A stretch of DNA of 64,000 nt from Echinococcus granulosus (lineage: Eukaryota > Platyhelminthes > Cestoda > Cyclophyllidea > Taeniidae). The position numbers and the translations under genes were made by a program. Below the pieces are notes generated by a model that saw only the letters and a program-made list of their open reading frames with translations, was not told where the DNA came from and made no database searches. Where the stretch lies: the NCBI RefSeq assembly GCF_000524195.1, contig NW_020170433.1, forward strand, positions 366,777-430,776, read 5' to 3'. Below, piece by piece: positions 38,401 to 50,300 of the stretch (within the stretch, counting starts at the first letter, position 1; the number at the start of each line of letters is the position of its first letter).

Positions 38401-41400
38401 GATTTCGCACTTTCGCCCAGAAAGTCCTTCACTTGATGGCCACGTTAAATCTTAAACCACTGAAAAATTACTTTATTATGATTTTGTATACATTGAAGAC
38501 TTTTTGTGAGCCTAGGCCAGACGAATTGTTTCGCTAACTTCTGCCGCCTTCCTATTATTCTTCTGATTGCCCCTCTTCATTGATTTTCGAGCTGGCTGAA
38601 GAGTTTGTAGCCTGGAATAGTCCTTCAAGCCTTTTATATCAAGCAACTTGTAGCTGAGGTAGGACAGTTTTAACGGACTTACCTTTTTATCCGCTAGCGA
38701 TAAGATTACTAGGCCTTGTCATATGGCTTTGGAGTAACCTGCGGTCTGAGAGATTTCTTTACTGACATGTTCAGGTTTGAAGGGGTCCTTTTTCACCGTG
38801 CACGACCCATTGGAAAAACCAATTGTTTTTTGCCTTTGAAAACACACCAGCTACCACCGTTGCTACCTATCTAAACATAAACTCTTCAAACAATCCAAAT
38901 TGAGAAGCCCTTTCCAAGTTATTTTTCCAATTCCATGAGCTCGCTGCTTTTACAATGCACTCAGAGTGAAAGGCATAAGTTCTACATAAAGTCATCCTAA
39001 ATCTAGAGAGAGCTTAATTTTGAAGTTGTTACTCTTAAGCCATGCCTTAATACCTTGTTATGTCTCCTGTTCATTTGCATCAACTTTTTTGCTTTCGGGT
39101 AAGCTTCAAAAGTGCATTTGGAAGATTTTTACACCTTCGGTTTACCATTAATGACTTTAGGCAACTAAAAATACCATTTCTTCTGAAAGATTTTGGGCAC
39201 TTAAAAGCATTTGACTAAGTCCAGACGGAACGAACTGGTTTGTTAGCGCCTACCGCTTTTCCATTGCGCTTTATGGTTGGCTTTCTCGTCTTATTTTCGG
39301 AACGACAAAATCACACACCCTTAAATAGCCTTCTTAAACCTTTCATTATGAAATAGGGACCGAAAATAATGCAGAACGGATGTAAATCGTATTCAACTTT
39401 GACATAAAGCAAGGAAACTACAAAACAGTTGATTCAACTTGTTTTCAAGAGTCTTCTGCATTTTCTGGTCAATTCAATCAACGGGTTTGCAAAAGCGCTT
39501 TAATACTTAATTTTATTGTTTGAAGAAAAAGTATCAGAAAGCACCTACTTGTGCCACAATTAATGGCCTGTTTGCGGCACGCCAAAAAATGAGGTGTAGT
39601 TTTTTCAATGATTCACTTTTATAAGCTATCATTACCAAAGTTATTAAACTGAAACTATGTTTCTACCTTAACAGTACTTTTTGAAAGAATAGGCCATCTA
39701 CCTGCTATTAATAATATTCGAGTAACATAATGTTAAGCCCTATTGCTGACTCGACCCCTTTTTGTATTTTTCTGACCGGGAATCATTGATCACGTCGTCT
39801 TGGATGAAGAAATCGCGGAAGTCGGAGACGTCCTATTTACCTTTTTAACTTTCGGCTGTCTTCGTTTGATAAGATGGTCAAATAAATCACTGAATAGTGT
39901 ATTTAGAGTAGTTGATGTGGGGCTTCCGGGTCAAAATATTCTCATAACAGTGGTGGAAAACGCTAGCAATCGTCAAGCTCCAATGAACCTGAAGCTGCTA
40001 CTTATGTGAAACGAGTAAACGTGTAAGATGAAAAAGAAATGTCAGTCACACGATTACTTCAAGACGTCTGAACACGGAATTGCCCTTCTAGGGGTGTCAT
40101 GCCCTCATTCGCTAACAGAATAGTTACGAAAAGCTTGTGGTGATACAGATGATGCATGAGTTCCCCTTGACTAACAGAGGAAAATCGACCGCTCCCTCTT
40201 GGACGCTTTGTTGTTCTGATGTGGTACCTATTTAGAGTGATTTTTTGACCAATCTAATTGCCGACCGGAAAATAAAGGCGTGTCGTAATTCTCGGAGCAT
40301 GAATCCATCACATCTGCTTCATTGCCGCAAAGTCCATCAACCTGTTTGCGACACGATTTAGTGCAGTCAGCATGAACTGATGTTCCACATCAGTTCATGC
40401 TGTGACATCCGGCTCAAATAATGGAAGTGCAGCGCCGTGCACATATGGAACGCCTATGTCAAACGTGCTGCCTTATTCTAGGGCTTAAAATGATAAAGCA
40501 CCTTTCATTGGCTAGGCTAGGCATAGGCTGAAGAAGGGAGCCAGCCATATCCGCATCCCACTCTCCCGGTCATGGAAACTAGCAATTATTAATTTTTAGA
40601 GTACGCTATTCCGTTATTTCGTGCCCACTTACTCAGTTAATTTTGTAAAGGAGTGGCGCACTAAAAAGCTGTCTGTCAAAAAAATGCTAAGAAAGGTTGA
40701 CAATAATAATCCTATCTAAGATATGTGGTATCACAGTGGGAGGCTACTACTTATCAGGAGTGAGATTTTAAATCATTGCTTCTAGGTAAATGTGCAGAAC
40801 CAACCCAACGTTGATAGTTCTAAACAGTGACTTTCCTGTCTTTTAACTTAATATAAAGAGTTTATACGCAGCTTTATGGCTACATTGAATGTTTGCAGCG
40901 AAAGTGAACATTTTCGATATAACGGTTCGTTTTTGCGGTCTTTCTGCTAGATATTCTATTCCGCATCGAAATACTCCATTCTGTGCATTAACAAGCTCGT
41001 GTGCTAATCACACATGGTTATCGCTGACATTTCACACATCATTAGCACTAATTCTAGAATTCGGATTTCAGAAATCGGCATTAACTTTGAGCCCTTCCCC
41101 TGAACAGTTCAAAACCGCCGTTTTGCACTTTAAAGGCTGAGCCATCTCTATAAATTATAATTATTTAATGATACATTATTTTTTGGACTTGAATAAATTG
41201 TTGAAGCATAGAGACAAATTCAATGTTTGAATTGGAAGACAAACACTTACCTGATTATTCGCCTACTGTGGTACAAATAACTGATCACTCGTGAGAGTTA
41301 ATAGCCACTAAATGCGCATAAACAGAAGTCATTGTTTTGAGTACCTAAAAACCCAGCATCAGAAATTAATTGTCAGTGATTGAAATCGCTCAACTGCCAA

Positions 41401-42774
41401 ATTTTCAATGTTTTCCGCATTTCAGTGTTTTCGTATCTTCTGTCTGTGATGTTTGTGTGCTTATTCCTGATATGGTGCTCCGTGTCTGCCATTGGGTGGC
41501 CGTACCGTTTGATGGCTGAAGTCAAATATGTGCACCCATTCATGAATGGATGAGAACCCACTTAATCTAAGCCTGTAGATAGGTAATGAAGCATTACAAG
41601 TGGTCCGGGTTTATGTTGATTTCAGACATCTTTGTAAGCCTACAGCTCTTCCAATGAGCTCTTCAGTACTCTGCTTTGCTTTTTGAATGTGCTGAAAGTA
41701 CCCATAACTTTCAACTAGAGCGTGTTTTTGCTTTTGGAAGGACGAAATATCACCTCACCATCGTGTCAATATTAATTTATACGTTCATTCGTAATCTTTT
41801 TTACCTGCACCTACCCTTAATATGTCACTGCGTATGCAACACCAAAAGTTACGATCCTATATTTATCACGAGACCGGTACTTGTGAAAAGCGGCATAATC
41901 ATGGCTGAAAGTGAATTCAAGGCACAATGTTGATGGATTAATTATAAGCCAAGCGATTTATCACCACTGAGTTTCGTCCGGCCTTTGTGACTTTATTATT
42001 GGCTTCTCATCTGCTTAATATTATGCACTATTTCTACTTCCAATTGTTGAACAATCAAGGTCAATTTATGAGGGATTACTCATTCTACAAATTGAACAAA
42101 GGCAAATAAACCGAATCCACGACACAGCGGTACGACCTGATGTCTGATTTCGATAATAAAATACCTCGGTTCTTAAAACAGCGCTAGTTTGAGCCTCTAA
42201 AAATAAGTGCTAAACACAGGACTTACACCATTTTCAAGATGTCGGATGCGGATATCATTCTTTAATTTTAAAATGAAATAGAATTAGAAACTAGAGGTTT
42301 TACACGATCACTTGTTGTGTTTCGGCGCAATCAATCAACCCAACCGCATCAGGAGAGTGGGCTGGTGATCAAATGAGTCATCTTCTTGACCTACCACGTG
42401 ATATTAGTCGCACCAAACCCCTTCACACCATTAATTTTGTCATTCCAGAAGTTGAATTCCCTCCAGCCGTGGTTGAGAACTTGCGCTCCGAGGAGCTTCG
42501 GCAGTCGGCGATAAGTCGAGATCCCAGGCTTCAAGCGAAATTACGGAAACTGAATCGAGAGCTGCGACCCAAGCAGCAGCTGCAGAAATCGCAGCAACAA
42601 CATCAACCTTGTAGAGAGGGGAGAAACGGCCACACTGCCAGCACCACCACCACCGATACCGGCGTTGGAGCGGAGGAAGAGACACCCACAATACCCGCGG
42701 ATAAGTTTGACACCATCCGCAAGATCCGTCATGGCAACACGAAGCGCCGAGTAGACGTTTTCGAGGCCCTTTGA
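17476..42774 (+). CDS. Ezrin/radixin/moesin (ERM)-like membrane-cytoskeleton linker
   Basis: ERM proteins link cortical actin to membrane proteins and phosphoinositides through an N-terminal FERM domain and a C-terminal actin-binding tail, regulated by head-tail masking. Eleven exons: 17476-17505, 17535-17618, 17658-17753, 17796-17918, 20249-20400, 25079-25309, 28669-28765, 28839-29002, 33659-33836, 36046-36508, 42353-42774; all junctions keep frame, giving 679 residues. FERM spans about residues 11-305, with [72 protein letters not shown] and [16 protein letters not shown] short charged helix follows ([20 protein letters not shown], about 50 residues against roughly 170 in vertebrate ERMs), then a long Ser/Pro/Thr-rich linker and the tail [19 protein letters not shown], ending FEAL. 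The regulatory Thr in the tail (DTIRKIR) is kept. The tail is ERM rather than merlin. In tapeworms this family includes Elp/EM10, a known diagnostic antigen; which paralogue this is cannot be told here. Confidence 0.93.
17506..17534 (+). other. Candidate 29-nt intron, ERM intron 1
   Basis: GTAAGA ... TTTTTAAG, 29 nt, between codon 10 (ACC) and ATC. Removing it joins the start [10 protein letters not shown] to [14 protein letters not shown], the expected beginning of an ERM FERM domain. Reading through changes frame and destroys the match. Confidence 0.65.
17919..20248 (+). other. ERM intron 4 (2.3 kb)
   Basis: AT-rich sequence between the exon ending in RLFFLQ and the exon starting VKEAILKDK. 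No nested gene or repeat recognised. Confidence 0.6.
20401..25078 (+). other. ERM intron 5 (4.7 kb)
   Basis: Non-coding. The only structure noted is a small inverted repeat (GCAGCTGG at 22941-22948, CCAGCTGC at 22962-22969). Short open frames here have no recognisable protein character. Confidence 0.55.
25310..28668 (+). other. ERM intron 6 (3.4 kb)
   Basis: Non-coding. The longest open stretch is antisense (27636-28004, 122 codons), without similarity that I recognise; probably chance. Confidence 0.55.
29003..33658 (+). other. ERM intron 8 (4.7 kb) with GC-richer islands
   Basis: Mostly AT-rich, with less AT-rich patches at about 30780-31140 and 31990-32180. The second is open on both strands for about 70 codons. 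These patches may be decayed repeats; I cannot assign them. No canonical nested gene was recognised. Confidence 0.5.
33837..36045 (+). other. ERM intron 9 (2.2 kb)
   Basis: AT-rich non-coding sequence between the helix exon and the Ser/Pro-rich linker exon. Nothing recognised. Confidence 0.55.
36509..42352 (+). other. ERM intron 10 (5.8 kb)
   Basis: The largest intron in the window, separating the Ser/Pro-rich linker exon from the C-terminal exon. It contains a GC-richer patch at about 39750-40560 holding a perfect hairpin (listed separately). No nested gene recognised. Confidence 0.55.
40368..40402. repeat. Perfect 15-bp inverted repeat with 5-nt loop
   Basis: CAGCATGAACTGATG, the loop TTCCA, then CATCAGTTCATGCTG: a perfect 15-bp stem. 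It lies in ERM intron 10. It could be a structured RNA element, the end of a small mobile element, or a palindromic insertion. Confidence 0.8.
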
Positions 42775-43000
42775 TTATAAACTATACTCTCCCCATCCCT
42801 GTCACCTCCCTCCCCCTCAAATTTGGCTTCTGTGTGGTTAATTACTTGTACACATTACCTCTTTTGGCGTTAATGATGAAGACTGTAATGAACAATTTTT
42901 ATCCCCTTTCCCCATAGGGACGATGACGAAATTGCAGTCTACGTGATCTCCCGAAAATCGTTGATGGATTATGATCCCCTGTGTAACCATCACATATGCT

Positions 43001-43006
43001 AATAAA
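43001..43006 (+). terminator. Candidate poly(A) signal of the ERM gene
   Basis: AATAAA 227 bp after the ERM stop codon. Confidence 0.6.
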
Positions 43007-43689
43007 AATGCTGATTATTACTATCAGTATGACCCCCATTTATACTCCGTGCCGATTACATCTAAGTAATGAACAAAGCACAGTCCATTATTAGCACACA
43101 AATCCGACGGGCATGCATGCAAGTTTGTATCCAAAAAGTGATTACCAGGCAACGGGTCCGCAAAAATTGTCTTTTCAGCTGCCCAGTTTTGTGCCTAATG
43201 GAATGCTAACTTTAAAAACTCTTCAACTCACCTTTTAGGATAAACGAGAAGACGAACAGCGGACTCACCGCCAGTTATCAGATTACATCCCTATCACATT
43301 AATGACGCCAAAACGTTAACATGACCCCGTCGACTAGGGCCTCACGTTTGCGTTCACTTTGGCGTATGAATCTCGACGTGGTACTTCATTCATTGAGTAT
43401 TGCCACCTTGTAAAAATATGACACAAACGCACGACACCAGCTCACGAGTGGAAGTCCAAACAATTTGATGATATCTCTGACTAGGTTATTATAACGAATG
43501 CCATCAGCGTATCGCCCCACGTTTTCCCCAACCGGACTTAGTCGCATATTCACCGCACAAACTCCACACCCTGCAAATGACACTTCAGGTCTAATGTCCC
43601 CAAAAGACGCCCTAAAAAGGTCACGGCTTCTATCGGCACCACTCTTATCAACATTAACTGCGAAACACAGTAGTAGAAATGGAGTGCGA

Positions 43690-44160
43690 CTGAGGAAGCA
43701 GCAAAGACAGAGGAAGAGGGGGAGCGGGGGAGGGGAGACCGGGAACAGCGGACGAGAAGAGAGGGGAAGCTAGAAATCAGTCGCTTCGCTTCGCCCCCCC
43801 ATCTTCCTCGCACCTTCTTATCTCCCCACTCCCCGAACACGCTGACAGAAGAATGAAATTTACAGCCTTCTTTCAGTCTGTTTCGTTTATAAATAGACGT
43901 ACAGAGGCAGGCGGGTCATCGGCTGGGATGTGAAGGCGAAAGAGGGAGATCGAGAGAAGACAAAGGGGAAAGGACGTGGAACGCACACATTTTACTCTGT
44001 AAAAAATCCAAGAGAAGAGGGGGAAGGTGGGATGGGGTGGGGTAAGGTGGAAGCAGAGACGTCCTAAATGTGCACGGGATACACGCCTTCGCTCAAACAC
44101 GAGTGTGTATAAATATTCAAGCAGCAGACAAGGAGAGAGGAAGGTGGGAAAAGAGGTGTA
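43690..44160 (+). repeat. Purine-rich low-complexity tract
   Basis: Runs of G and A on the plus strand, densest at about 43690-43770 and again in parts of 43930-44160, just downstream of the PP2A gene's stop on the opposite strand. On the PP2A transcript it would be a pyrimidine-rich 3' UTR or flank. Confidence 0.6.
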
Positions 44161-44320
44161 GTTGTGTTCATGTGCGTGTATGTGCTGACCAGTCTGATAA
44201 AAATGGGGAATCGATGACGGTGGCAGCAGCATCAGAAGGAGAGGTGGGGGCGACAGAATCGACCATCTGCGGAAACGATGCGCCAGTGATAGTAGTGGCG
44301 GCGGTGGCACCAGGAGCCAA

Positions 44321-47300
44321 TCATCGTGCAGTGACAGCGAGTGATTCATAGGCCTCCTTCGCGTAGAAGATGACGTCTGCATCAGGGTCAGTGCCCAACT
44401 TCTTCAACGTCGGTTTCACATAGTTCTGCATTGCACTGCTGTCCAGAAAGGGCGCCAGCCTACCCAGCACTTGAGCAACCTAGCAAAAGACGGCAGCAAG
44501 ACGACTGAGTAAAAGTGGGGAGAGATGACATTATAAAGTAGGTCTTTTGCTAGCACTCCTGGTGGATGAGAATGATTAAATATTCAGCTTTATCGGCTGC
44601 TACATTTAGTCCAGCCGACGTGTAACAGATCCCATAAGAGAGCGCGCGCATACGATGCCAAGTGGAGTTGGTAGGGGCTTGACTAATGGCGTCCGAAGAC
44701 CTTAATGCGCCACACAGCGGTGTGGAGGCAGAAGAAACGCGAATTAATTGCGGAATGCCCGCATACTCGACTTATGGCAAAAAGTGCAAACATCTAAGTC
44801 AATAAAGTGCAGGCTGAGCTCCAAAAAATATGGACAAAAGCCGTTAGCTAAATCCAATTACTGTAGCAATAGAAACGTCAAAAGGCGGTGCTATCGAGGT
44901 TATTGCGTCCTAAAGATTAGTTAGAAATGGAAGTGGTGGCTGAGCGGGCTGGCATGGATGAGTCAGTAAAGAAAGATGATTCAACTGCTGCTAGGCGCAT
45001 GGGAGAGACACTCACTTTGAACCGGACATTGGGAACAGCGTCGGTACTGAGTTGGGTGATGGTAGGCAAGAGGCTCTTTGGCAACATCTCCTGATGGCAA
45101 ATTTCCGCCTCTCCTAGTTCACGCAGCGCCGCCAGACAGATCATCCGATGCAGGTAGTTCGGGTCGTTCGCCAACTGGATCAACTGCAAGGGAAAGCAAA
45201 ACAGTGTAGTAATCAGCGCTTACGGTATGGTTTTTTAACTAAAGATTTTGGCGAGAAAAAAGTATGTTCTTTGCTAATTTACAGGGAAAAAACCTACGCC
45301 ACCTTCTTGGTGAAGTTGCATGGCTGGCTGTTTCCTAACCACTGATTTAAAGAGATGTCTCAATGCATACAGTAGATTTCGTAGAATGCCTCTAGCTTCC
45401 TTCCTTGAAGCTATACCCTGACGACCGTTTCCGAGGTCCATTTTTGAGGCAAAGACTATTTATGAGTTTTGACGAGGCAGTGTGTTTAGACACTTTCAAA
45501 AGGCAAATCATGTTTTACAGATTGACTGTAGATTAAATAAGGCAGAAATAGATGACTGGATGGATCAAATAATTGAAAGATGAATTTATAAATACGTGTT
45601 GAAGGATGGATAAGGAGGCTGTTGGATAAATGAAAAACGCACGGGTGGATGGACTGATGGGAGAACTCGAACCGAACGAATGGATCCAAAATAAACGATT
45701 TCGAAATAAGTAAAAAAGCAATCCAACATTTAATGGCATCTCAATGGAAACACCAGGAGGGCCTCCTATCAACAGTGTCTACAGAAAGGAAATCCCACTC
45801 CCCGCTTCAAATACCAGCAGAGACAGGGGAAGGAATTAGACTGTGAAATCGTAAGCGCTACCTTCGGAAGGCAAGCTGAGACCATGAATGCCGGAGCCTA
45901 ACGGAAGAATGCCTGAAAGAGAGCGAAAAATCAAAACAAATGAAAGATGGAGGTCATACCTTCGGAACGACCTGTGAATTGGCCCACTCAATACCAAATT
46001 TGTTCATGAGGCTACGTAGATTAGAAACAGCAGCCTCGCGCACCGCGTAGACATGGTCGACAAGCCAGTTGAGGGAGAGATTGGTGAGTTGTTCGTTGAA
46101 GCACTGGATGCCCAGCTGGCTAGCGAGCAAGGGCATGTACTCGATGATGGCAAGACGTACGCGCCACTTGGAATCCTCCGCCAACTCCACAATGGCGGGC
46201 AGCAGGGATTGGCTCAATTGGGTGATACCCATCACCTGGTTCACGCACTCCAAGTTTGAGATTATGTTCAGACGCACCTAAAACAACGCCCACAACAACA
46301 GGTTGGCATCAGCTAGCTGCATGGAACAGTTGTCAACACCAGCTCTAGGAAAAAATTATTTTAATAAGTTGCAACAAGAGCGGAATGGCTCTCAAATTTG
46401 CATTAAATTTCGTAGTCAAACCAGGTACGCCTAAAACACATCACTGGTCGACGAGAGATAAGTAGATGCACTGAAAAAGGCGGTGCAAACACAGACTTTA
46501 AACTCTTAGAAGCCACTTGGCATTGCACACCAGACTGGACTAGAACACACCCAGAGCACCTTAACCCATTTTCGACACCAGGCAACCGCAAAACCCGGTT
46601 CCAGAAAGCACGTCACCTTGTCAGGCAACAAAGAAAGCAAAATTGCTGTCACATTCTCATCAAGTTATGGAAAGTGCATATTAAGGATTACATTCAGGCA
46701 TAAATTTAAATCAGTGAGCGGTAAAGAAAGGCGAGGATGGTAGCTACCAGGACTTTGAATAAGAACTGGGAAACACCTCCCCCAATGCCCACACAAAGGA
46801 AATCAGTGTGCAATCAACAAATAGTCAAAGATGGCACTCAATTCACGAATCTATATTTAATAGCTCCTCTTGAGACAGTGAAAGCCGCGTTTAGAGGCCA
46901 TAACGATGATAGTGACACTGACATGATCCATCAGTCAAAACCTTTTCGTTACCTTGTGAGTTAAAACATGATCACCACATTGACCTCCCATAAAGAATGG
47001 ATTGCAGGATCCCATTCACAGATCCGATTAATTATTAAAATTTCCTAAAACAGACGTCAAATAAACGAAAAGGAACCTCCCCATACATCCAAAAATAAGA
47101 TATCAACATTTAAAAATAGGCGAAATTCCATTTAGCCAAGAAATTTCAAGACGACCTTTATGAAGAGAATGAAGCTGAGTTGTAAACAAAGGCATCTAGA
47201 GAAAATTTCACAACCTCTCCCAATGAAGTGCAGATTCTCGACATGATTAGCAGAGATGACAGCAATGATTACCAAAGGTGATATAAAACTACCAGCCTGA

Positions 47301-50300
47301 AATTAATGACCATCAGATTCAGCTGCATTTCCTTTGAATATGTAAATAATTATTTTTCACCTTTTTTGACATTAAAATATATCAAAGGTTGCTGGTCCAG
47401 GAACACAATGGAAGAACTCAGTTTGGTGGGAATGACACGACGAATTCGCTACATTTTAATGATTAAAAGTTAAATGTAAGCGTCGATGCCAAACCAGCGC
47501 CAATTACTGTTACGAAAAATTCCACCTCTAATAGCAATGCCGCCATTCAGGTCCAAACCCTCAAGGCTAGCGAAAGCAAAACACAGGAAGTGTTTATACC
47601 GCGTGGACTAGGCAATTTTCAAACTGTCTGACAACTCTGAAAAGTATCAAGTCATCCCCGATATGTGTGCAATACTATCTGATGCAACAATATGACGAGT
47701 CTACAGTAGAAAGACCTACTTGGTAGGCATTTCGTGCTCCGCTTAACGATTACTTACCCCGCACTAGAGGAAGTTCCCCACTTCATCCCACTTCTTAAAA
47801 TTCCGCTCATTACTCTTCTCACTAAAATCAGCTGTAGAACGATTACGCGTCGAAGAGGTATTTTTTAAATCCCTTACGCTGGAAAAAATAACGTCTTTCC
47901 GTATGTTTACTGCTTGTGTTCACGGGCAAATGGTAGTTACACAAATAGGGATATTGAAAGTGCATACCGGGGATGAGTTACAATGAAGTCTCTCTATTTG
48001 ACCTAATTAATCCGTTTAAAATCCCATCACTTCCATTTTTCTATTCGCCTGCCCTTCACAAATTTGTACTAGAGTACCAATCGACCCACCGTTAAGGCCT
48101 TGTACCCTTCTCCTTTCACAGGAACAGATCAAAACATTGAACAATTCCCTAGACTTGCTTAAAAAGACTACAACCTCAATGCATTCTTTTCAGCTTACAT
48201 TCCTATGGGAAATTATTGCCAATCATTTTTAAAATCTGTTTGCTGGTAGTGCACCTCGTCACTCATATTACACTTTTAGAAATTATGTTAGTCAATGAAG
48301 GTTAGACTAAGGCAAAGCTTGAAACTCGCATTGGAATTAGCTGAGTGTTTAAAGTGAACATATTCCTTTCAACCTCAGTAACCGACATCACCCAAGGGAG
48401 AATTGTAACTATCGCCGAGGGTCAGCTTAAGTCTGTCTCGCTAGCTCTTTGAGGGGAAAACTTTTAAAAGCCTTGCTGGACGAAGTAAGACTGAAACTTG
48501 TAGCGAAGTTCTCCACTAGATTGGCTCAACCAGATTACCTATTCAAGCCATGGGATTAATAAAAACCAAGATAAGGTGCATGGATTAAAAATAATCCTAG
48601 CATGTACGAATCAAAAAGTCATTTCAAAACTCACATCCGGGTTTTCATCCTTGAGCTGGACTAAGAACATAGGCAGGAGATGTTCAATTGTGTTTTCCTT
48701 GCCAAGGAGAGGCGCCAGTGCCATGATTACACCGGCCAGAGCCGTCTTCACCTGCATGTTCGTCTCGCTCACCATCTCTCGCACTATGGGCAGGAGGGTT
48801 TTCATGATGATTGACTCGCGTGCTTCCGCTGGCGCCAGCGCTGTCGCAAAGACCTTCAACTTACTCGCCGCTGCTGCACGCACTTCGCCTTCGGCGTCCT
48901 TGAGGAGGATCTAGCAGTGAAAGAAAAAGGCGGTAAGTGAGGTGATTGCTTACGCTCGTGCACGAAATCACGTGAGCACGCAGGTGCACGTCACATACTG
49001 CAATAAAGCCCGTTTCGGTTTAGCTTGAGCGAAGAAGGGACTGCACTGATTCACTCAATTCAGGTCATAGGTAAATAAACCGAGCTACTGCGAGGTTTTT
49101 TTGGACCATTCTAATTCCGCTAAGGTGAATATGAAAAACTGCAACAAGAGGAGTCACAGAATGAAATAAAAATGGAAGATTTGTGAGAGGAACTCAACCT
49201 ATTATGTTCTGAGAGGACAGCGATTTAATTATTTACTAAGTTGAAATACAATAGAATTCAGAATGAAATGCATACAACCATATGCGTTCATGACGTTGAA
49301 TTTTCCCATTTATTTTGGGGTTAGAGATGTATGAATAGTTAAAATACGATCGTAGGTGCACGAAAGGAGGAACTGACAGTAAGCCTAGTTTATTGGAATG
49401 AAATGTGAATGGCCCTCCCACATAAACTGGGATAAAAATTGAAGATGCGTAGGATTTACCCCAAAATAGAAAGTTTCTAAAGTACAGAGCGATTCAAATA
49501 TGGTAGCTATGGTAAAGATCCGAATCAAGCACATGCAGCTAGATTCACACAAATGGAAACAAATGAAAGGCTTAGGGAAAACACCTAACGTTTTCGAATT
49601 CTTTACTTGGTTTGATATTGGAAAAAAGCAGCAAACGTAATTGTAAAGGTGATCGTAAGTGCGCGAACAGGGCTGTTGACGGGTAAATTTGAATAGACGG
49701 GAACATATTCCATACAAAATTGGAGGTTACAGACTCTATGAAGAAAATAGAACCCGTGCAGTCTACGCCGGACAGGAAGTCACCCAACTCCACAAGTGCA
49801 CATTTATCGGGATGTTAAAGAAAGGCTTTAGAGTGGATTCTAAGTAAATGTGGTCGCACGTAAGCATATACCTATTTGTGCCAATGGACGAAAGGGCTTA
49901 AGGAGCACGCTGCGCTACTAGATAACCTTATTCCAGCGTTGCATAGCTAAAAAGCCCAGGTCATGGATATGCAGAAAGCTGAACTAAGATAAGGTTGGAT
50001 ATAAAGTGATTCAACAAAGTCCTACACTTGAAAAGGCAAACTGAGGGAGGAAGGTAGTAGTAGTACAGCAGATAACTGGTCTAAATCCACAATGTAAATT
50101 TGCGATTGATCTGCTCCTCAATAAGAAAGTCGGCTGAAAAAGGCGGAACAACGAAACTCGAGAAGAGCAGAACCACGGCCATGTAGTGACGGCAAAGTTT
50201 TGTACCACTGAGATTGCGGTCACCCACGTGTGGTGCGTGTATGTAAGCAGCTGATACGATAGCCGAGTGTTGCTGCAGCACCCCTGCTATCTTGAATATA

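Larger units (their letters stand above)
42775..44320. other. Convergent 3' region between ERM and PP2A scaffold genes
   Basis: About 1.5 kb between two stop codons that face each other. The left part carries the ERM poly(A) signal. The right part (about 43690-44160) is strongly purine-rich on the plus strand. Open frames across it are compositional and encode Ser/Leu-rich or Gly/Arg-rich stretches with no family likeness. Confidence 0.6.

Noticed and set aside
43873..44382. 169-codon antisense open frame between ERM and PP2A
   Set aside because: It is the complement of the purine-rich tract, so Ser/Pro/Leu-rich by composition, and it overlaps the last PP2A exon in another frame.
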